In this document: in pieces, positions 9,035-17,828 of the stretch
Numbering within the stretch: the first letter of the stretch is position 1
Layout: each line of letters starts with the position of its first letter
Assembly: GCF_000179615.1 (NCBI RefSeq)
Contig: NZ_AEDD01000002.1
Span: 62,001-126,000, forward strand
DNA: 64,000 nt
Direction of reading: 5' to 3'
Origin: Paenibacillus curdlanolyticus YK9
GTDB taxonomy: Bacteria; Bacillota; Bacilli; Paenibacillales; Paenibacillaceae
The notes under the pieces: model-generated
Database searches by the model: none
What the model was told of the DNA's origin: nothing
Seen by the model: only the letters and a program-made list of their open reading frames with translations
Position numbers and translations under genes: made by a program

Positions 9035-10067
9035 CGCCGCCGCATCACGCATCGAACAGGACAATCATGATGTTAAAAGCGCGGGCAAGCCCAAGCTGCT
9101 TGTGCTGATTGGTCCTACTGCGGTTGGCAAAACGCAATTAAGCCTTGATATCGCGAAGGCTTATAATTGCGAAATCATATCCGGTGACTCCATGCAGGTG
9201 TATCGCGGCATGGATATCGGAACAGCAAAGATCATGCCCGATGAGCGGCAAGGGATCGTCCATCATTTGATCGACATTCGCGAGCCGGACGAGCCGTATT
9301 CCACTGCTGATTTTCAGGCGGAATGCCAGCGGCTCATTTTGGAAATTACGGCGCGCGGCAAGCTTCCTTTCATCGTAGGCGGAACAGGATTGTACGTAGA
9401 GTCGGTCTGTTATGGATTCGAGTTTGCGGAGAGCGGCTCAGATCCTGCCTATCGTGCCGAACTTGAACAATTCGCTGACGACTATGGCGCTGAAGCGCTC
9501 CATGCGAAGCTAGATGAGGTCGATCCCGTATCCGCTGAACGGCTGCATCCGAACGATCGCAGACGAATTATTCGCGCGATGGAGATTTTTCGGCTGACGG
9601 GCGAGAAAATGTCCGAACAGCTAGGGCGTCAGACCAAAACCTCCCCTTATGACCTTTGCATCATCGGGTTGCATATGGATCGCCAAAAGCTTTATGAGCG
9701 CATTAACGCTCGTATCGACTTGATGATGGAGCAGGGGCTTGAAGCTGAAGCAACGCGTATTATTGAAACGGGCATCGCCCATGACGCCGTTTCGATGCAA
9801 GGCCTCGGCTATAAAGAGTTTTTGCCTTATCTGGCAGGGGAATGCTCGCTGTCGGAATCGGTCGAACTGCTGAAACGCGATACGAGGCGGTTTGCCAAGC
9901 GCCAGCTGTCGTGGTTCCGTCATATGAAGGATATCGTATGGGTAGAGTCGGATGAAAATTTTCACAACAAAATAACGGCAGTTCATGATATAATAGCAGG
10001 AAAGTTCGGGGTACGAATTGAATATATTTCTAATCAATCTTTTTTAGACGGGGGTAACGGCCAATGA
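9018..10067 (+). CDS. miaA: tRNA dimethylallyltransferase MiaA
   Basis: MiaA transfers a dimethylallyl group to N6 of A37 in tRNAs reading UNN codons. The P-loop GPTAVGKT lies at about residue 32, followed by [27 protein letters not shown] and the [11 protein letters not shown] region, all typical of the family. Length (349) is slightly above usual because of a Lys/Asn/Asp-rich N-terminal stretch of about 25 residues. The start is TTG 9018 behind GGAG, inside the end of the previous gene; no ATG is available before the P-loop. The stop overlaps the hfq start (ATGA). Confidence 0.95.
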   Translation: MTQDNNAAASRIEQDNHDVKSAGKPKLLVLIGPTAVGKTQLSLDIAKAYNCEIISGDSMQVYRGMDIGTAKIMPDERQGIVHHLIDIREPDEPYSTADFQAECQRLILEITARGKLPFIVGGTGLYVESVCYGFEFAESGSDPAYRAELEQFADDYGAEALHAKLDEVDPVSAERLHPNDRRRIIRAMEIFRLTGEKMSEQLGRQTKTSPYDLCIIGLHMDRQKLYERINARIDLMMEQGLEAEATRIIETGIAHDAVSMQGLGYKEFLPYLAGECSLSESVELLKRDTRRFAKRQLSWFRHMKDIVWVESDENFHNKITAVHDIIAGKFGVRIEYISNQSFLDGGNGQ

Positions 10068-10303
10068 ACAAAACCATTAACATTCAGGATACGTTTTTGA
10101 ACCAGCTGCGCAAGGACAGCGTCCCGGTAACGGTCTATTTAACGAACGGCTTTCAGATTCGCGGCGTCATCAAAGCGTTCGATAATTTCACGATCGTCAT
10201 CGATAGCGAAGGCCGTCAACAAATGGTCTACAAGCATGCGATCTCGACGTTTACCCCACAACGTAATGTTTCACTAATGCAGGATCACTCCAACGATCAT
10301 TAA
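10064..10303 (+). CDS. hfq: RNA chaperone Hfq
   Basis: Hfq is a hexameric Sm-like RNA chaperone. The 79-residue protein has the Sm1 region ([36 protein letters not shown]) and the Sm2 motif YKHAIST. It is short-tailed, as in other Firmicutes. The ATG overlaps the miaA stop codon by 4 bp and follows a GGGGG-type ribosome binding site. The miaA-hfq pairing is broadly conserved. A strong terminator lies about 70 bp downstream. Confidence 0.97.
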   Translation: MNKTINIQDTFLNQLRKDSVPVTVYLTNGFQIRGVIKAFDNFTIVIDSEGRQQMVYKHAISTFTPQRNVSLMQDHSNDH

Positions 10304-10371
10304 TAGAAGCTGTTCACGCAAGATGAAACCTTCATCCGGACCAATTCGTCTATCTGAATAGCGGCATGAAT

Positions 10372-10405
10372 GAACAACCCGCTCTTAGAGTGGGTTGTTC
10401 TTTTC
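10372..10405 (+). terminator. Intrinsic terminator after hfq
   Basis: A 12-bp stem starting GAACAACCC and ending GGGTTGTTC with a 5-base loop is followed by TTTTC. Confidence 0.85.
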
Positions 10406-10460
10406 ATTTGCGGGTAATGATACGCATAGATAAAGATTTGTATAGGAGGGAGTCGTCACC

Positions 10461-13139
10461 ATGACGGAACAACCACGAAGTAGGCAAAGCAAAACCAAGA
10501 AGCCAGGGAAAAAACGGCGGCTATCATCGAAGAAAGTGTTTTTGATTTTGTTCTTTACAGCTGCACTAGCTGTCGTATGCGGAATAATCGGTTATTTATT
10601 TATTATTCTGAACGGCGAGCGCATCCTGACTGCAAATCAAGAAAAGCTGATTCTTCCCGAAGCGTCGCATGTTTACGATAAGAATAATAACGAGATTGCA
10701 TCGTTATACAACGTGAATGAAGCGCGCGAGAACATCAGCCTTACCGATATTCCGAAGACGCTGCAAAATGCGTTTATTGCGACGGAGGACCAACGGTTTT
10801 ATCAGCATTCGGGTATCGATTTCTTCTCGATCGGCCGCGCGGTTGTAAAAGACGTCGTCGCAAGAAGCAAGGTTGAGGGCGGCAGTACGATTACGCAGCA
10901 ATTGGCGAAAAATATATTCTTGTCAGCAGACAAGACATTCTTCCGCAAAGCGACAGAAGCATCAATTGCGATTGCGCTTGAAAACAATAAGACCAAGGAC
11001 GAAATCCTTGAGATGTATTTGAACCGTATTTATTTCGGTAAAGGCATGTACGGCATTAAGCAGGCTTCTGAATATTATTTTGGGGTCGAGCCGAAGGATT
11101 TGAAAATTTGGCAAATGGCGACGTTGGCAGGGATGCCGAAGGCGCCTAACCGGTACAATCCGGTTAATGACCCGGAAGCTTCGAAAACTCGCCGCGGCGT
11201 TGTGCTTAAGCTAATGTTCGATCAAGGATATATTACGCAGGCCGAGAAGGACGAAGCGGCTGCAGTGGACTATAAGCCATCGATGATGAACAAGCAGGCG
11301 AACCCGCAGCTGTATCCTGCATTCGTAGATTATATTATCGACGAAGCGGTCGATAAGAGCGGAATCAGCGAGGAAGAGCTTCGGATCGGCGGATATAAAA
11401 TTCATACGACGCTGAATCCGGTAGCCCAGAAAGTGGTTGAAAAAGAATTTGCAGATGATGATAACTTTGAAGCGAGCGTTGACGATATAAAAGTACAGGG
11501 CTCCATGATGATTCTGGATCACCGCAATGGCGAGATCCAAGCGATCGCCGGCGGCCGGGATTACGAGAACAATACGTGGAACCGCGTCACGAAAGCAAGG
11601 CAGCCAGGGTCGTCCTTCAAGCCGATCTCCTCTTATGGTCCGGCGCTTGAATCAGGAGAGTTTACGCCAAGTTCGACGTTGCGCGACGATAAGCAGTGCT
11701 TCGGCAACTATTGTCCGACGGATTCCAATAAAGTGAAATATATTGGCGCTGTCAGCATGAAGCAAGCGATCAAGGAATCTCGCAACCTGCCAGCTGTATG
11801 GCTGTTGAATCAGATTGGCGTGAGCAAAGGTCTCGATTTTGCGAAGAAGCTCGGGTTCGAGCTGAGCGATCAGGACCGCAATCTAGCCATTGCATTGGGC
11901 GGATTGACCAATGGGGTATCGCCGAAACAAATGGCAACCGCGTATAGCGTTTTTGCAAATGAAGGGAAGAGCGTAGATCCGCATTCCGTCACGAGCATCG
12001 ACAACAAAAATGATGATCCTGTCTACACGTATCGCGCTCCGAAGGCGAAGCAGCTCATTAAAGAGTCGACAGCTTCCGGTCTCACTGAAATTATGTCAGG
12101 CGTTACGGAACAGGGCGGCACCGGAACTAAAGCGCGGCTTGATCGTCCGGTTGCAGGCAAGACAGGGACGACGCAGCATGGCGTCAAAGGGCTCAAATCA
12201 AGCGCCAATCGCGATGTTTGGTTCGTTGGCTATACGCCTGAATGGACAGCAGCCGTCTGGATGGGTTACGATAAGACGGATAAGGATCATTTGCTTAAGA
12301 AGAGCAGTGGGCAAGCGGCAGCCTTATTCGGCAAAATCATGTCCGAAGCGATGAAGGATGTACCTCGGGATAGCTTCCACAAAGTAGAGCAGGAACAGCC
12401 TGAACCGCCAAAAGAGGAGCTCAATCAAGTATCCGGCTTTTCTGCGCAATATGATGCCAACACGCATACGGCAAAATTGATCTGGCAGCCTGTTGCGGGC
12501 GAGAACATCGTGTATCGCCTTTATCGGAAAGAGGCAAGCGAAGCTGATTTTACACGCCTGCTGGATGTAGCATCCGGTACTTCCGCTGAGGATATGGGCG
12601 TATCGCCGGGGTTGTCGTACCAGTATTATGTGACTGCTTATGATGCGACTACAGACACGGAGAGCACGCCATCGGCAGCGGTTGCCCTTGTCGTACCGCC
12701 AGAAGAATTGGAACCGACGGAGCCTGAATTGCCTGTTACGCCAATCGAACCGAACCCGGGCGAAGAAAACGGTGGAACAGATACAGACGGTTCGCAGAAC
12801 CCGGACAATGGCGGCAACAACGGTAACGGCAATGGAAATAACAATGGCAACAACAACGGTAACAATGGGCAAGGAAACGGAAGCAGTGGCGGCAATGGGC
12901 AAGGCAGCAATGGCAATAACAGCAATTCAGGCACCAATGGTAACAATGCAGGAAACGGCACTAACAGCGAGCAAGGAGGAACCGCGGGCGAAACCAACGG
13001 CGAAATAAACGAAGGTTCGGCGGGTACTGGTACTGACGCAGGCAATGGCGGCACATCCGGGGGCAATACGCCAGTGACGAATAGCAACGATGATGCTGTT
13101 ACGCCGCTCGTGCCGGATACGGTCGTTACAACTCCTTAA
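10461..13139 (+). CDS. Class A penicillin-binding protein (PBP1A/PonA family)
   Basis: A bifunctional cell-wall synthase with 892 residues. It has a short basic cytoplasmic tail, one membrane segment (about 25-50), and a GT51 glycosyltransferase domain with EDQRFYQH (catalytic Glu109) and EGGSTITQQLAKN. The transpeptidase domain has the SxxK motif at Ser384 (SSFK), SRN as SxN, and KTG at 567-569. A fibronectin type III-like domain follows (about 650-745), then a long tail of Asn/Gly repeats and a Thr/Pro end that probably crosses the wall. The start is ATG behind TAGGAGGG. It stands alone, 75 bp before a secreted cyclophilin. Confidence 0.95.
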   Translation: MTEQPRSRQSKTKKPGKKRRLSSKKVFLILFFTAALAVVCGIIGYLFIILNGERILTANQEKLILPEASHVYDKNNNEIASLYNVNEARENISLTDIPKTLQNAFIATEDQRFYQHSGIDFFSIGRAVVKDVVARSKVEGGSTITQQLAKNIFLSADKTFFRKATEASIAIALENNKTKDEILEMYLNRIYFGKGMYGIKQASEYYFGVEPKDLKIWQMATLAGMPKAPNRYNPVNDPEASKTRRGVVLKLMFDQGYITQAEKDEAAAVDYKPSMMNKQANPQLYPAFVDYIIDEAVDKSGISEEELRIGGYKIHTTLNPVAQKVVEKEFADDDNFEASVDDIKVQGSMMILDHRNGEIQAIAGGRDYENNTWNRVTKARQPGSSFKPISSYGPALESGEFTPSSTLRDDKQCFGNYCPTDSNKVKYIGAVSMKQAIKESRNLPAVWLLNQIGVSKGLDFAKKLGFELSDQDRNLAIALGGLTNGVSPKQMATAYSVFANEGKSVDPHSVTSIDNKNDDPVYTYRAPKAKQLIKESTASGLTEIMSGVTEQGGTGTKARLDRPVAGKTGTTQHGVKGLKSSANRDVWFVGYTPEWTAAVWMGYDKTDKDHLLKKSSGQAAALFGKIMSEAMKDVPRDSFHKVEQEQPEPPKEELNQVSGFSAQYDANTHTAKLIWQPVAGENIVYRLYRKEASEADFTRLLDVASGTSAEDMGVSPGLSYQYYVTAYDATTDTESTPSAAVALVVPPEELEPTEPELPVTPIEPNPGEENGGTDTDGSQNPDNGGNNGNGNGNNNGNNNGNNGQGNGSSGGNGQGSNGNNSNSGTNGNNAGNGTNSEQGGTAGETNGEINEGSAGTGTDAGNGGTSGGNTPVTNSNDDAVTPLVPDTVVTTP

Positions 13140-13213
13140 CTGCAATGCGCTCGACTGTTCCGGTTCCGGCTGATTATACAAGTCTGAATGACTGGAGAGG
13201 CGAGGTATACCGA

Positions 13214-13855
13214 ATGAAGAAGCTATCTGGCAAGCATTTACACAAGGGCGTTCTGCTGCTGTCGATTCTGCTGTTGGCATTAGCCATAGCGGGCTGCGGC
13301 AGCAAGAATGCCAATGCGGGCGTAAAGCAGCTGAACAAGATGCCTGAGATGGAGATCGATCCGAACAAGACGTACAGCGCCGAGTTTCATACGAGCAAAG
13401 GCGACTTTACGATTGATCTGTATGCGAGCGATGCGCCGACTACGGTTAACAATTTTATTTATTTGGCAAAGCAGAAGTTTTACGACGGAGTCATCTTCCA
13501 TCGGATTATCGAAAGCTTCATGATCCAGACCGGTGATCCTACCGGTAGCGGATCCGGAGGTCCAGGGTACAATATTCCCGATGAACTCGGTTCGGATCAC
13601 AAATATGATGTAGGCACTGTAGCGATGGCCAATACGGGATCGCCGGATTCGGGCGGAAGCCAGTTCTTTATTTGTACAGGCCCGGAATGCGCAAACTTGA
13701 ATCTGCAGCCTAACTACACCATATTTGGACAAGTGACAGCAGGCATGGATACGGTAACGGCAATCGCGAAGTCGCCTGTAATCGAAGACGGTTATGAAAA
13801 CTCCAAGCCGAAAGATAAAATTACGATCGACAGCATTGATATTAAAGAGAAATAA
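13214..13855 (+). CDS. Cyclophilin-type peptidyl-prolyl isomerase lipoprotein
   Basis: The 213-residue product has a lipoprotein signal: a basic start, a Leu-rich core, then LAIAGC with the lipid-attached Cys at residue 28. It should be anchored outside the membrane. The mature part is a cyclophilin domain with FHRIIESFMIQTGDPTG, GPGYNIPDE, the VAMANTG segment and GSQFFICTG, including the catalytic Arg of FHR. It probably catalyses proline isomerisation of exported proteins. The frame is open to 13145, but ATG 13214 behind GGCGAGG gives the proper signal peptide. It follows the PBP gene after 74 bp with no terminator, so co-expression is possible. Confidence 0.9.
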   Translation: MKKLSGKHLHKGVLLLSILLLALAIAGCGSKNANAGVKQLNKMPEMEIDPNKTYSAEFHTSKGDFTIDLYASDAPTTVNNFIYLAKQKFYDGVIFHRIIESFMIQTGDPTGSGSGGPGYNIPDELGSDHKYDVGTVAMANTGSPDSGGSQFFICTGPECANLNLQPNYTIFGQVTAGMDTVTAIAKSPVIEDGYENSKPKDKITIDSIDIKEK

Positions 13856-13872
13856 TAGGCATACAGGTGAGG

Positions 13873-13900
13873 GGAGGGGCGTTCATGCGCTCCTCCTTTT
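13873..13900 (+). terminator. Intrinsic terminator after the cyclophilin gene
   Basis: Stem GGAGGGGCG / CGCTCCTCC (one G-T pair) with a 6-base loop is followed by TTTT. Confidence 0.75.
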
Positions 13901-13957
13901 GCATATGGACAACAAAGCTTGGTTTATTTTGAGCGTACGCTGGTGATGGAACCTAGA

Positions 13958-13985
13958 TTGTGGTAAGCTTTTTTTAAGGTAAAAT
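13958..13985 (+). promoter_or_regulatory. Candidate sigma-A promoter for the DUF402 gene
   Basis: TTGTGG (13958-13963) and TAAAAT (13980-13985) are 16 bp apart. A weak bulged hairpin followed by six T (14014-14040) lies between this promoter and the gene, so the leader could be attenuated. Confidence 0.4.
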
Positions 13986-14068
13986 GTTGGAAGCGACGTG
14001 TTGGAATGGAAGGGCTTGCCATAAGGTTGGCGGCTTTTTTCGCATCTTAACGGAAAGGTACGTTCCGC

Positions 14069-14626
14069 ATGAAACGAAAATTTTCGGACCGGGCTAACTG
14101 GCGGCGTATTTTGCGTAAGAGCTATATGTGTCTTGCCATGGACGGAGACGAGTTCCGAGGACTCGTCACTTTTTATCGGATTCATGAGCTTCGGGAGCCG
14201 CTATGGAAAGAGTATAACGGAAGGCGGCACTGCCTCGCAGACCGCGGATACTTGTGGATGCAGCATTTTCCGCGCGGCGAGCATTTTGTTGTGACGACGA
14301 TGTTTGATGACAAAGGGCGCGTTGTTCAATGGTACATCGATATTTGTAAAACGCAAGGGATGACGGACCAGCAGGTCCCGTGGTTTGACGATTTGTATTT
14401 GGATATCGTCGTTTTGCCAACCGGCGAAGTATTCCTGCTCGATGAAGACGAGCTGGAGGATGCAATCAGGCAAGGAGATGTAACGGGCAAGGATGCTGCA
14501 ATGGCTCGCAAGACAGCTGGAAGGCTGTTATCTGCTATCCGCAATGGCCGCTTCCGTTACTTTACGCTCAGCCTTAAGCATCGGAAAAGCTTAACCGAGC
14601 GTTCTGGAGAACTTAGCGAATCATGA
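14069..14626 (+). CDS. DUF402 protein, Ntdp-like nucleoside di/triphosphatase
   Basis: The 185-residue protein belongs to the DUF402 family, which includes the S. aureus nucleoside tri/diphosphatase Ntdp and B. subtilis YgaC. Visible family marks are the N-terminal RRILRKSYMCLAMDG region, the QWYIDI strand, the metal-binding DDLYLDIVVLPTGEV and the LLDEDEL motif. The likely activity is hydrolysis of nucleotide phosphoanhydride bonds, as shown for Ntdp; for this protein it is inference. The ATG is preceded by GGAAAGG at long spacing. A YdcF-like gene follows immediately with its GAGGAG site overlapping the stop. Confidence 0.8.
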   Translation: MKRKFSDRANWRRILRKSYMCLAMDGDEFRGLVTFYRIHELREPLWKEYNGRRHCLADRGYLWMQHFPRGEHFVVTTMFDDKGRVVQWYIDICKTQGMTDQQVPWFDDLYLDIVVLPTGEVFLLDEDELEDAIRQGDVTGKDAAMARKTAGRLLSAIRNGRFRYFTLSLKHRKSLTERSGELSES

Positions 14627-14637
14627 GGAGCGCTGTG

Positions 14638-15330
14638 ATGAACAAATCAAAGATGGGCAGCGGTGCTCGACGACGCCGAAAGCGTTCGCCGCTGCTCTTG
14701 CTGTTTCGAATCGTCGCCTGGATGATCGTACTGGGCGTCCTTTGGTGCGGCTATTTACTTTGGCTTATCAATGATGTGAAGAGGCCCCTGCCGCGCTCGC
14801 TGCCTAAGGCGGATGTAATAATCGTGCTTGGTGCAGCATTATGGAGCGACAAGCCTAGCCCAGGGCTGAAGGAGCGTCTGGATTACGCGTTTGGTCTATA
14901 CAAGCTTGGCAAGGCGGACAAGCTGATTCTAACCGGCGGCTTAGACGGTAACGGATCGACGATAACCGAAGCGGAAGGGATGCGTCGTTATTTGACTGCG
15001 CGTGGAATCCCGAATGACAAATTGCTAATCGAGAATAAAGCGACCAGCACTTATGAGAATCTATTATTCAGCAAGCAAATAACGGATCGTGGCGGCATGA
15101 AGCAGGTCCTCATCGTCACTCATGATTATCACTCGTCCCGTGCAGCTGAAATAGCCCGGTATGTGGGATTCAATAAGCCTATTATGGCGTCATTCAAGTC
15201 CAAAGTGCTGAAGATCAAATATAATCAATCGCGAGAAGTGCTAGCGTATACCAAATGGAAAGCGGATGCGATTGCGCTGCGATTCGGCTGGAAATTGAAA
15301 GTGCCGGAGATTGCGTATTTTAATCATTAG
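14638..15330 (+). CDS. YdcF/ElyC/SanA-family (DUF218) membrane protein
   Basis: This 230-residue protein has a basic N-terminus, one membrane segment (about 20-45) and an external DUF218 domain: ADVIIVLGAALWSDKPS, LILTGG, the STYENLLFSK segment and VLIVTHDYHSSRA. Members such as SanA and ElyC affect envelope integrity, but their reaction is unsettled. The start is ATG 14638 with GAGGAG seven bases before; an ATG at 14623 overlapping the previous stop lacks a good site. Linked to the DUF402 gene. The family is clear, the function is not. Confidence 0.8.
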   Translation: MNKSKMGSGARRRRKRSPLLLLFRIVAWMIVLGVLWCGYLLWLINDVKRPLPRSLPKADVIIVLGAALWSDKPSPGLKERLDYAFGLYKLGKADKLILTGGLDGNGSTITEAEGMRRYLTARGIPNDKLLIENKATSTYENLLFSKQITDRGGMKQVLIVTHDYHSSRAAEIARYVGFNKPIMASFKSKVLKIKYNQSREVLAYTKWKADAIALRFGWKLKVPEIAYFNH

Positions 15331-15467
15331 AGCAAGGTGCTCGATCAAAACCATACTTTTTGCCCGAATGCCGGAATAAGCTGTATATAGCGATAGCAGG
15401 CCCGCGCATGTCCATGCAAGGCCAGCTGTTAGCAGCGACGGGATCGAAGGGACAGGTGATCGAGCGA

Positions 15468-16484
15468 ATGAACGACCAAATCGCGTCTGGGGCGAAGAGC
15501 GGCACTCGGCCATCCCGCCAAATCAACGTAGTGCTTCGCAGTCATGATTCGAGCTCGAGCGGCGCTGCTGCGCATATAGCTGATCAAGAGCCGCTTGCAG
15601 CCGTCAAACCGCTGCCTCCAGGGGACCATTATGCCGACATCCAGAAGGAACTCGATGTTATGGTCGGCTTGGATAATGTCAAATCGCTTGTATATGAAAT
15701 ATATGCAATGCTGCAAATCGCCCAGATGCGCTCAGAAGCGGGGCTTAATGGCGGCGCTCATGTGTATCACATGATTTTTAAAGGCAATCCTGGGACGGGG
15801 AAAACGACGATTGCGCGGATCGTTGCTAAGCTGCTTCAGAAGATGGGCGTATTGTCTAAAGGACATCTTATCGAAGTTGAGCGGGCTGATCTGGTCGGTG
15901 AATATATCGGCCATACCGCGCAAAAAACGCGTGATCTCGTGCGAAAAGCGGTCGGAGGCGTGCTGTTCGTCGATGAAGCGTATAGCCTCGCGCGCGGCGG
16001 CGAGAAGGATTTCGGCAAGGAAGCGATCGACACGCTTGTTAAAGCGATGGAAGACATGCGTAATCAATTCGTGCTCATCTTAGCGGGCTATCCGGCGGAG
16101 ATTGAGCATTTTCTCATGACGAACCCGGGGCTTCCGTCTCGCTTTCCGATTCAGATTGATTTCCCGGACTATACGGTCGATCAATTGATTCAAATTGCGG
16201 AACTAATGGCCAGAGATCGGGATTATTCCTTGCTGCCGCAAACCGTATTCAAAATGCGCCAGCATCTGATGCAAGAAAAGCATATGTCGGTATTCTCGTT
16301 CAGCAACGCCCGCTATGTACGTAATATGATCGAGAAGTCGATTCGCCATCAAGCCGTCCGATTGCTGTCGCAGTATGCGAACAGCTCGCCCGGCAAGCAG
16401 GAGCTAATGGCAATCCGACCAGAGGATGTCAAGCTGGAAATGCAATCGACCAGCGGTGGCAGGCGCGAGAATGGATATACTTAA
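15468..16484 (+). CDS. spoVK: Stage V sporulation AAA ATPase SpoVK
   Basis: SpoVK is a CbbX-like AAA+ ATPase needed in late sporulation. The protein shows the Walker A GNPGTGKTT, the family segment LVGEYIGHTAQKTRD, Walker B VLFVDEAYSLARGG, and the arginine-finger region NPGLPSRFP. The frame is open from TTG 15360, but ATG 15468 behind GGTGAT gives 338 residues with an N-terminus (RQINVVL) like that of B. subtilis SpoVK; the start is therefore uncertain. CATACTTT at 15352-15359 resembles a sigma-E -10 but has no clear -35. The spoVK-hflX-ynbB order matches Bacillus. Confidence 0.9.
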   Translation: MNDQIASGAKSGTRPSRQINVVLRSHDSSSSGAAAHIADQEPLAAVKPLPPGDHYADIQKELDVMVGLDNVKSLVYEIYAMLQIAQMRSEAGLNGGAHVYHMIFKGNPGTGKTTIARIVAKLLQKMGVLSKGHLIEVERADLVGEYIGHTAQKTRDLVRKAVGGVLFVDEAYSLARGGEKDFGKEAIDTLVKAMEDMRNQFVLILAGYPAEIEHFLMTNPGLPSRFPIQIDFPDYTVDQLIQIAELMARDRDYSLLPQTVFKMRQHLMQEKHMSVFSFSNARYVRNMIEKSIRHQAVRLLSQYANSSPGKQELMAIRPEDVKLEMQSTSGGRRENGYT

Positions 16485-16520
16485 GCGTAAACAGGTTTGG
16501 AAGGAGTGCACCGTCATACG

Positions 16521-17810
16521 ATGCGGAACATTACTCACGATGTAGAACATGGCTTGGCTGAATGTGCAATCCTGGTTAGTTTGGTGACGCCTGATGATAA
16601 ACGGGGCGGCATGAATCCCGAGCATTCGCTTGATGAGCTAGCAAACCTCGCGGAAACTGCTGGCGTTGAAGTACTGGCTACAATGACGCAAAACAAGGAA
16701 GCGAAAGATAGCCGATGGTTTATTGGCAAAGGGAAGGTCGAGGAGCTTCGCGTTATTGCAGAGGAATTAGGAGCGACTACGGCGATATTTGATCAAGAGC
16801 TGTCGGGCGCCCAGGTGCGTAACCTGGAAGAGGCGCTGGATCTCAAAATTATCGATCGGACGCAGCTTATTCTTGATATTTTCGCGCAGCGTGCCAAGAC
16901 GCGAGAGGGGATTATCCAAGTCGAATTGGCGCAGTTGAGCTACTTGCTGCCTCGGTTGTCTGGACATGGCAAAAACTTATCACGGTTGGGTGGCGGTATC
17001 GGTACGCGTGGCCCGGGTGAGTCGAAGCTTGAAACCGACAGACGCCATATCCGGGATCGAATATCGGATTTGAAGGGTGTGCTGGAAGAAGTGGTACGCC
17101 ACCGCAAGCTTCACCGCGAACGCCGTAAGAAGGCTGGCGTCGTGCAGGTTGCATTGGTTGGCTATACGAACGCTGGCAAATCGACGCTGCTTCGCGAGAT
17201 GACCGATGCCGAAGTGTACGTAGAAAATCAGTTATTTGCCACACTTGATCCAACCTCCCGTCTGCTGGAGCTGCCAAGCGGCAAAGAAATTGTATTGACC
17301 GATACGGTTGGGTTTATTCAAAACTTGCCGCATGATTTGGTTGCTGCTTTTCGTGCAACGCTTGAAGAAGTGTGTGAGGCGGATTTGGTGCTGCATGTCG
17401 TGGACAGCTCTTCGCCAACGAGGGCGGATCAGATGCGTGTAGTGGATGAAGTGCTGGATCAGCTCGGTGCTGCTGGGAAGCCGACGCTTACGGTTTATAA
17501 CAAGAGAGATTTGTGTCCATCCGAGGAGCGGGAGCTGCTGCCTAACGGCGGCGGTTCGATGGTCATCAGCGCATATGATCGTTCTGATCTGGACCGGCTT
17601 CGCCAGGCGATTCAGGATCATTTGACAGGCGATACGCGCACCTTTGCCGTGCCGGCGGATCGCGGAGATTTGATTGCGCTTGTGTATCGAACGGGAGAGG
17701 TACAGTCCCAAGAAGTAGAGGAAGAGCAGCTGCTGTTAACGGTTGAACTAAATAAAGCCGATTTTGAAAAGCATATCAAAACGTTAGAACCATATATGGT
17801 TACGGAATAA
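16521..17810 (+). CDS. hflX: GTPase HflX
   Basis: HflX is a ribosome-associated GTPase that splits stalled ribosomes. The N-terminal domain carries FIGKGKVEEL and the TAIFDQELSGAQVRNLE segment. A glycine-rich stretch (LGGGIGTRGPGESKLE) leads to the G domain: P-loop GYTNAGKST, FATLDPTSR, DTVGFI (G3) and NKRD (G4). A start at ATG 16521 gives 429 residues; AAGGAG lies 14 bases upstream, which is long, and TTG 16497 is an alternative. ynbB follows after 18 bp. Confidence 0.95.
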   Translation: MRNITHDVEHGLAECAILVSLVTPDDKRGGMNPEHSLDELANLAETAGVEVLATMTQNKEAKDSRWFIGKGKVEELRVIAEELGATTAIFDQELSGAQVRNLEEALDLKIIDRTQLILDIFAQRAKTREGIIQVELAQLSYLLPRLSGHGKNLSRLGGGIGTRGPGESKLETDRRHIRDRISDLKGVLEEVVRHRKLHRERRKKAGVVQVALVGYTNAGKSTLLREMTDAEVYVENQLFATLDPTSRLLELPSGKEIVLTDTVGFIQNLPHDLVAAFRATLEEVCEADLVLHVVDSSSPTRADQMRVVDEVLDQLGAAGKPTLTVYNKRDLCPSEERELLPNGGGSMVISAYDRSDLDRLRQAIQDHLTGDTRTFAVPADRGDLIALVYRTGEVQSQEVEEEQLLLTVELNKADFEKHIKTLEPYMVTE

Positions 17811-17828
17811 GGGAGAGTTGGCGTTATC

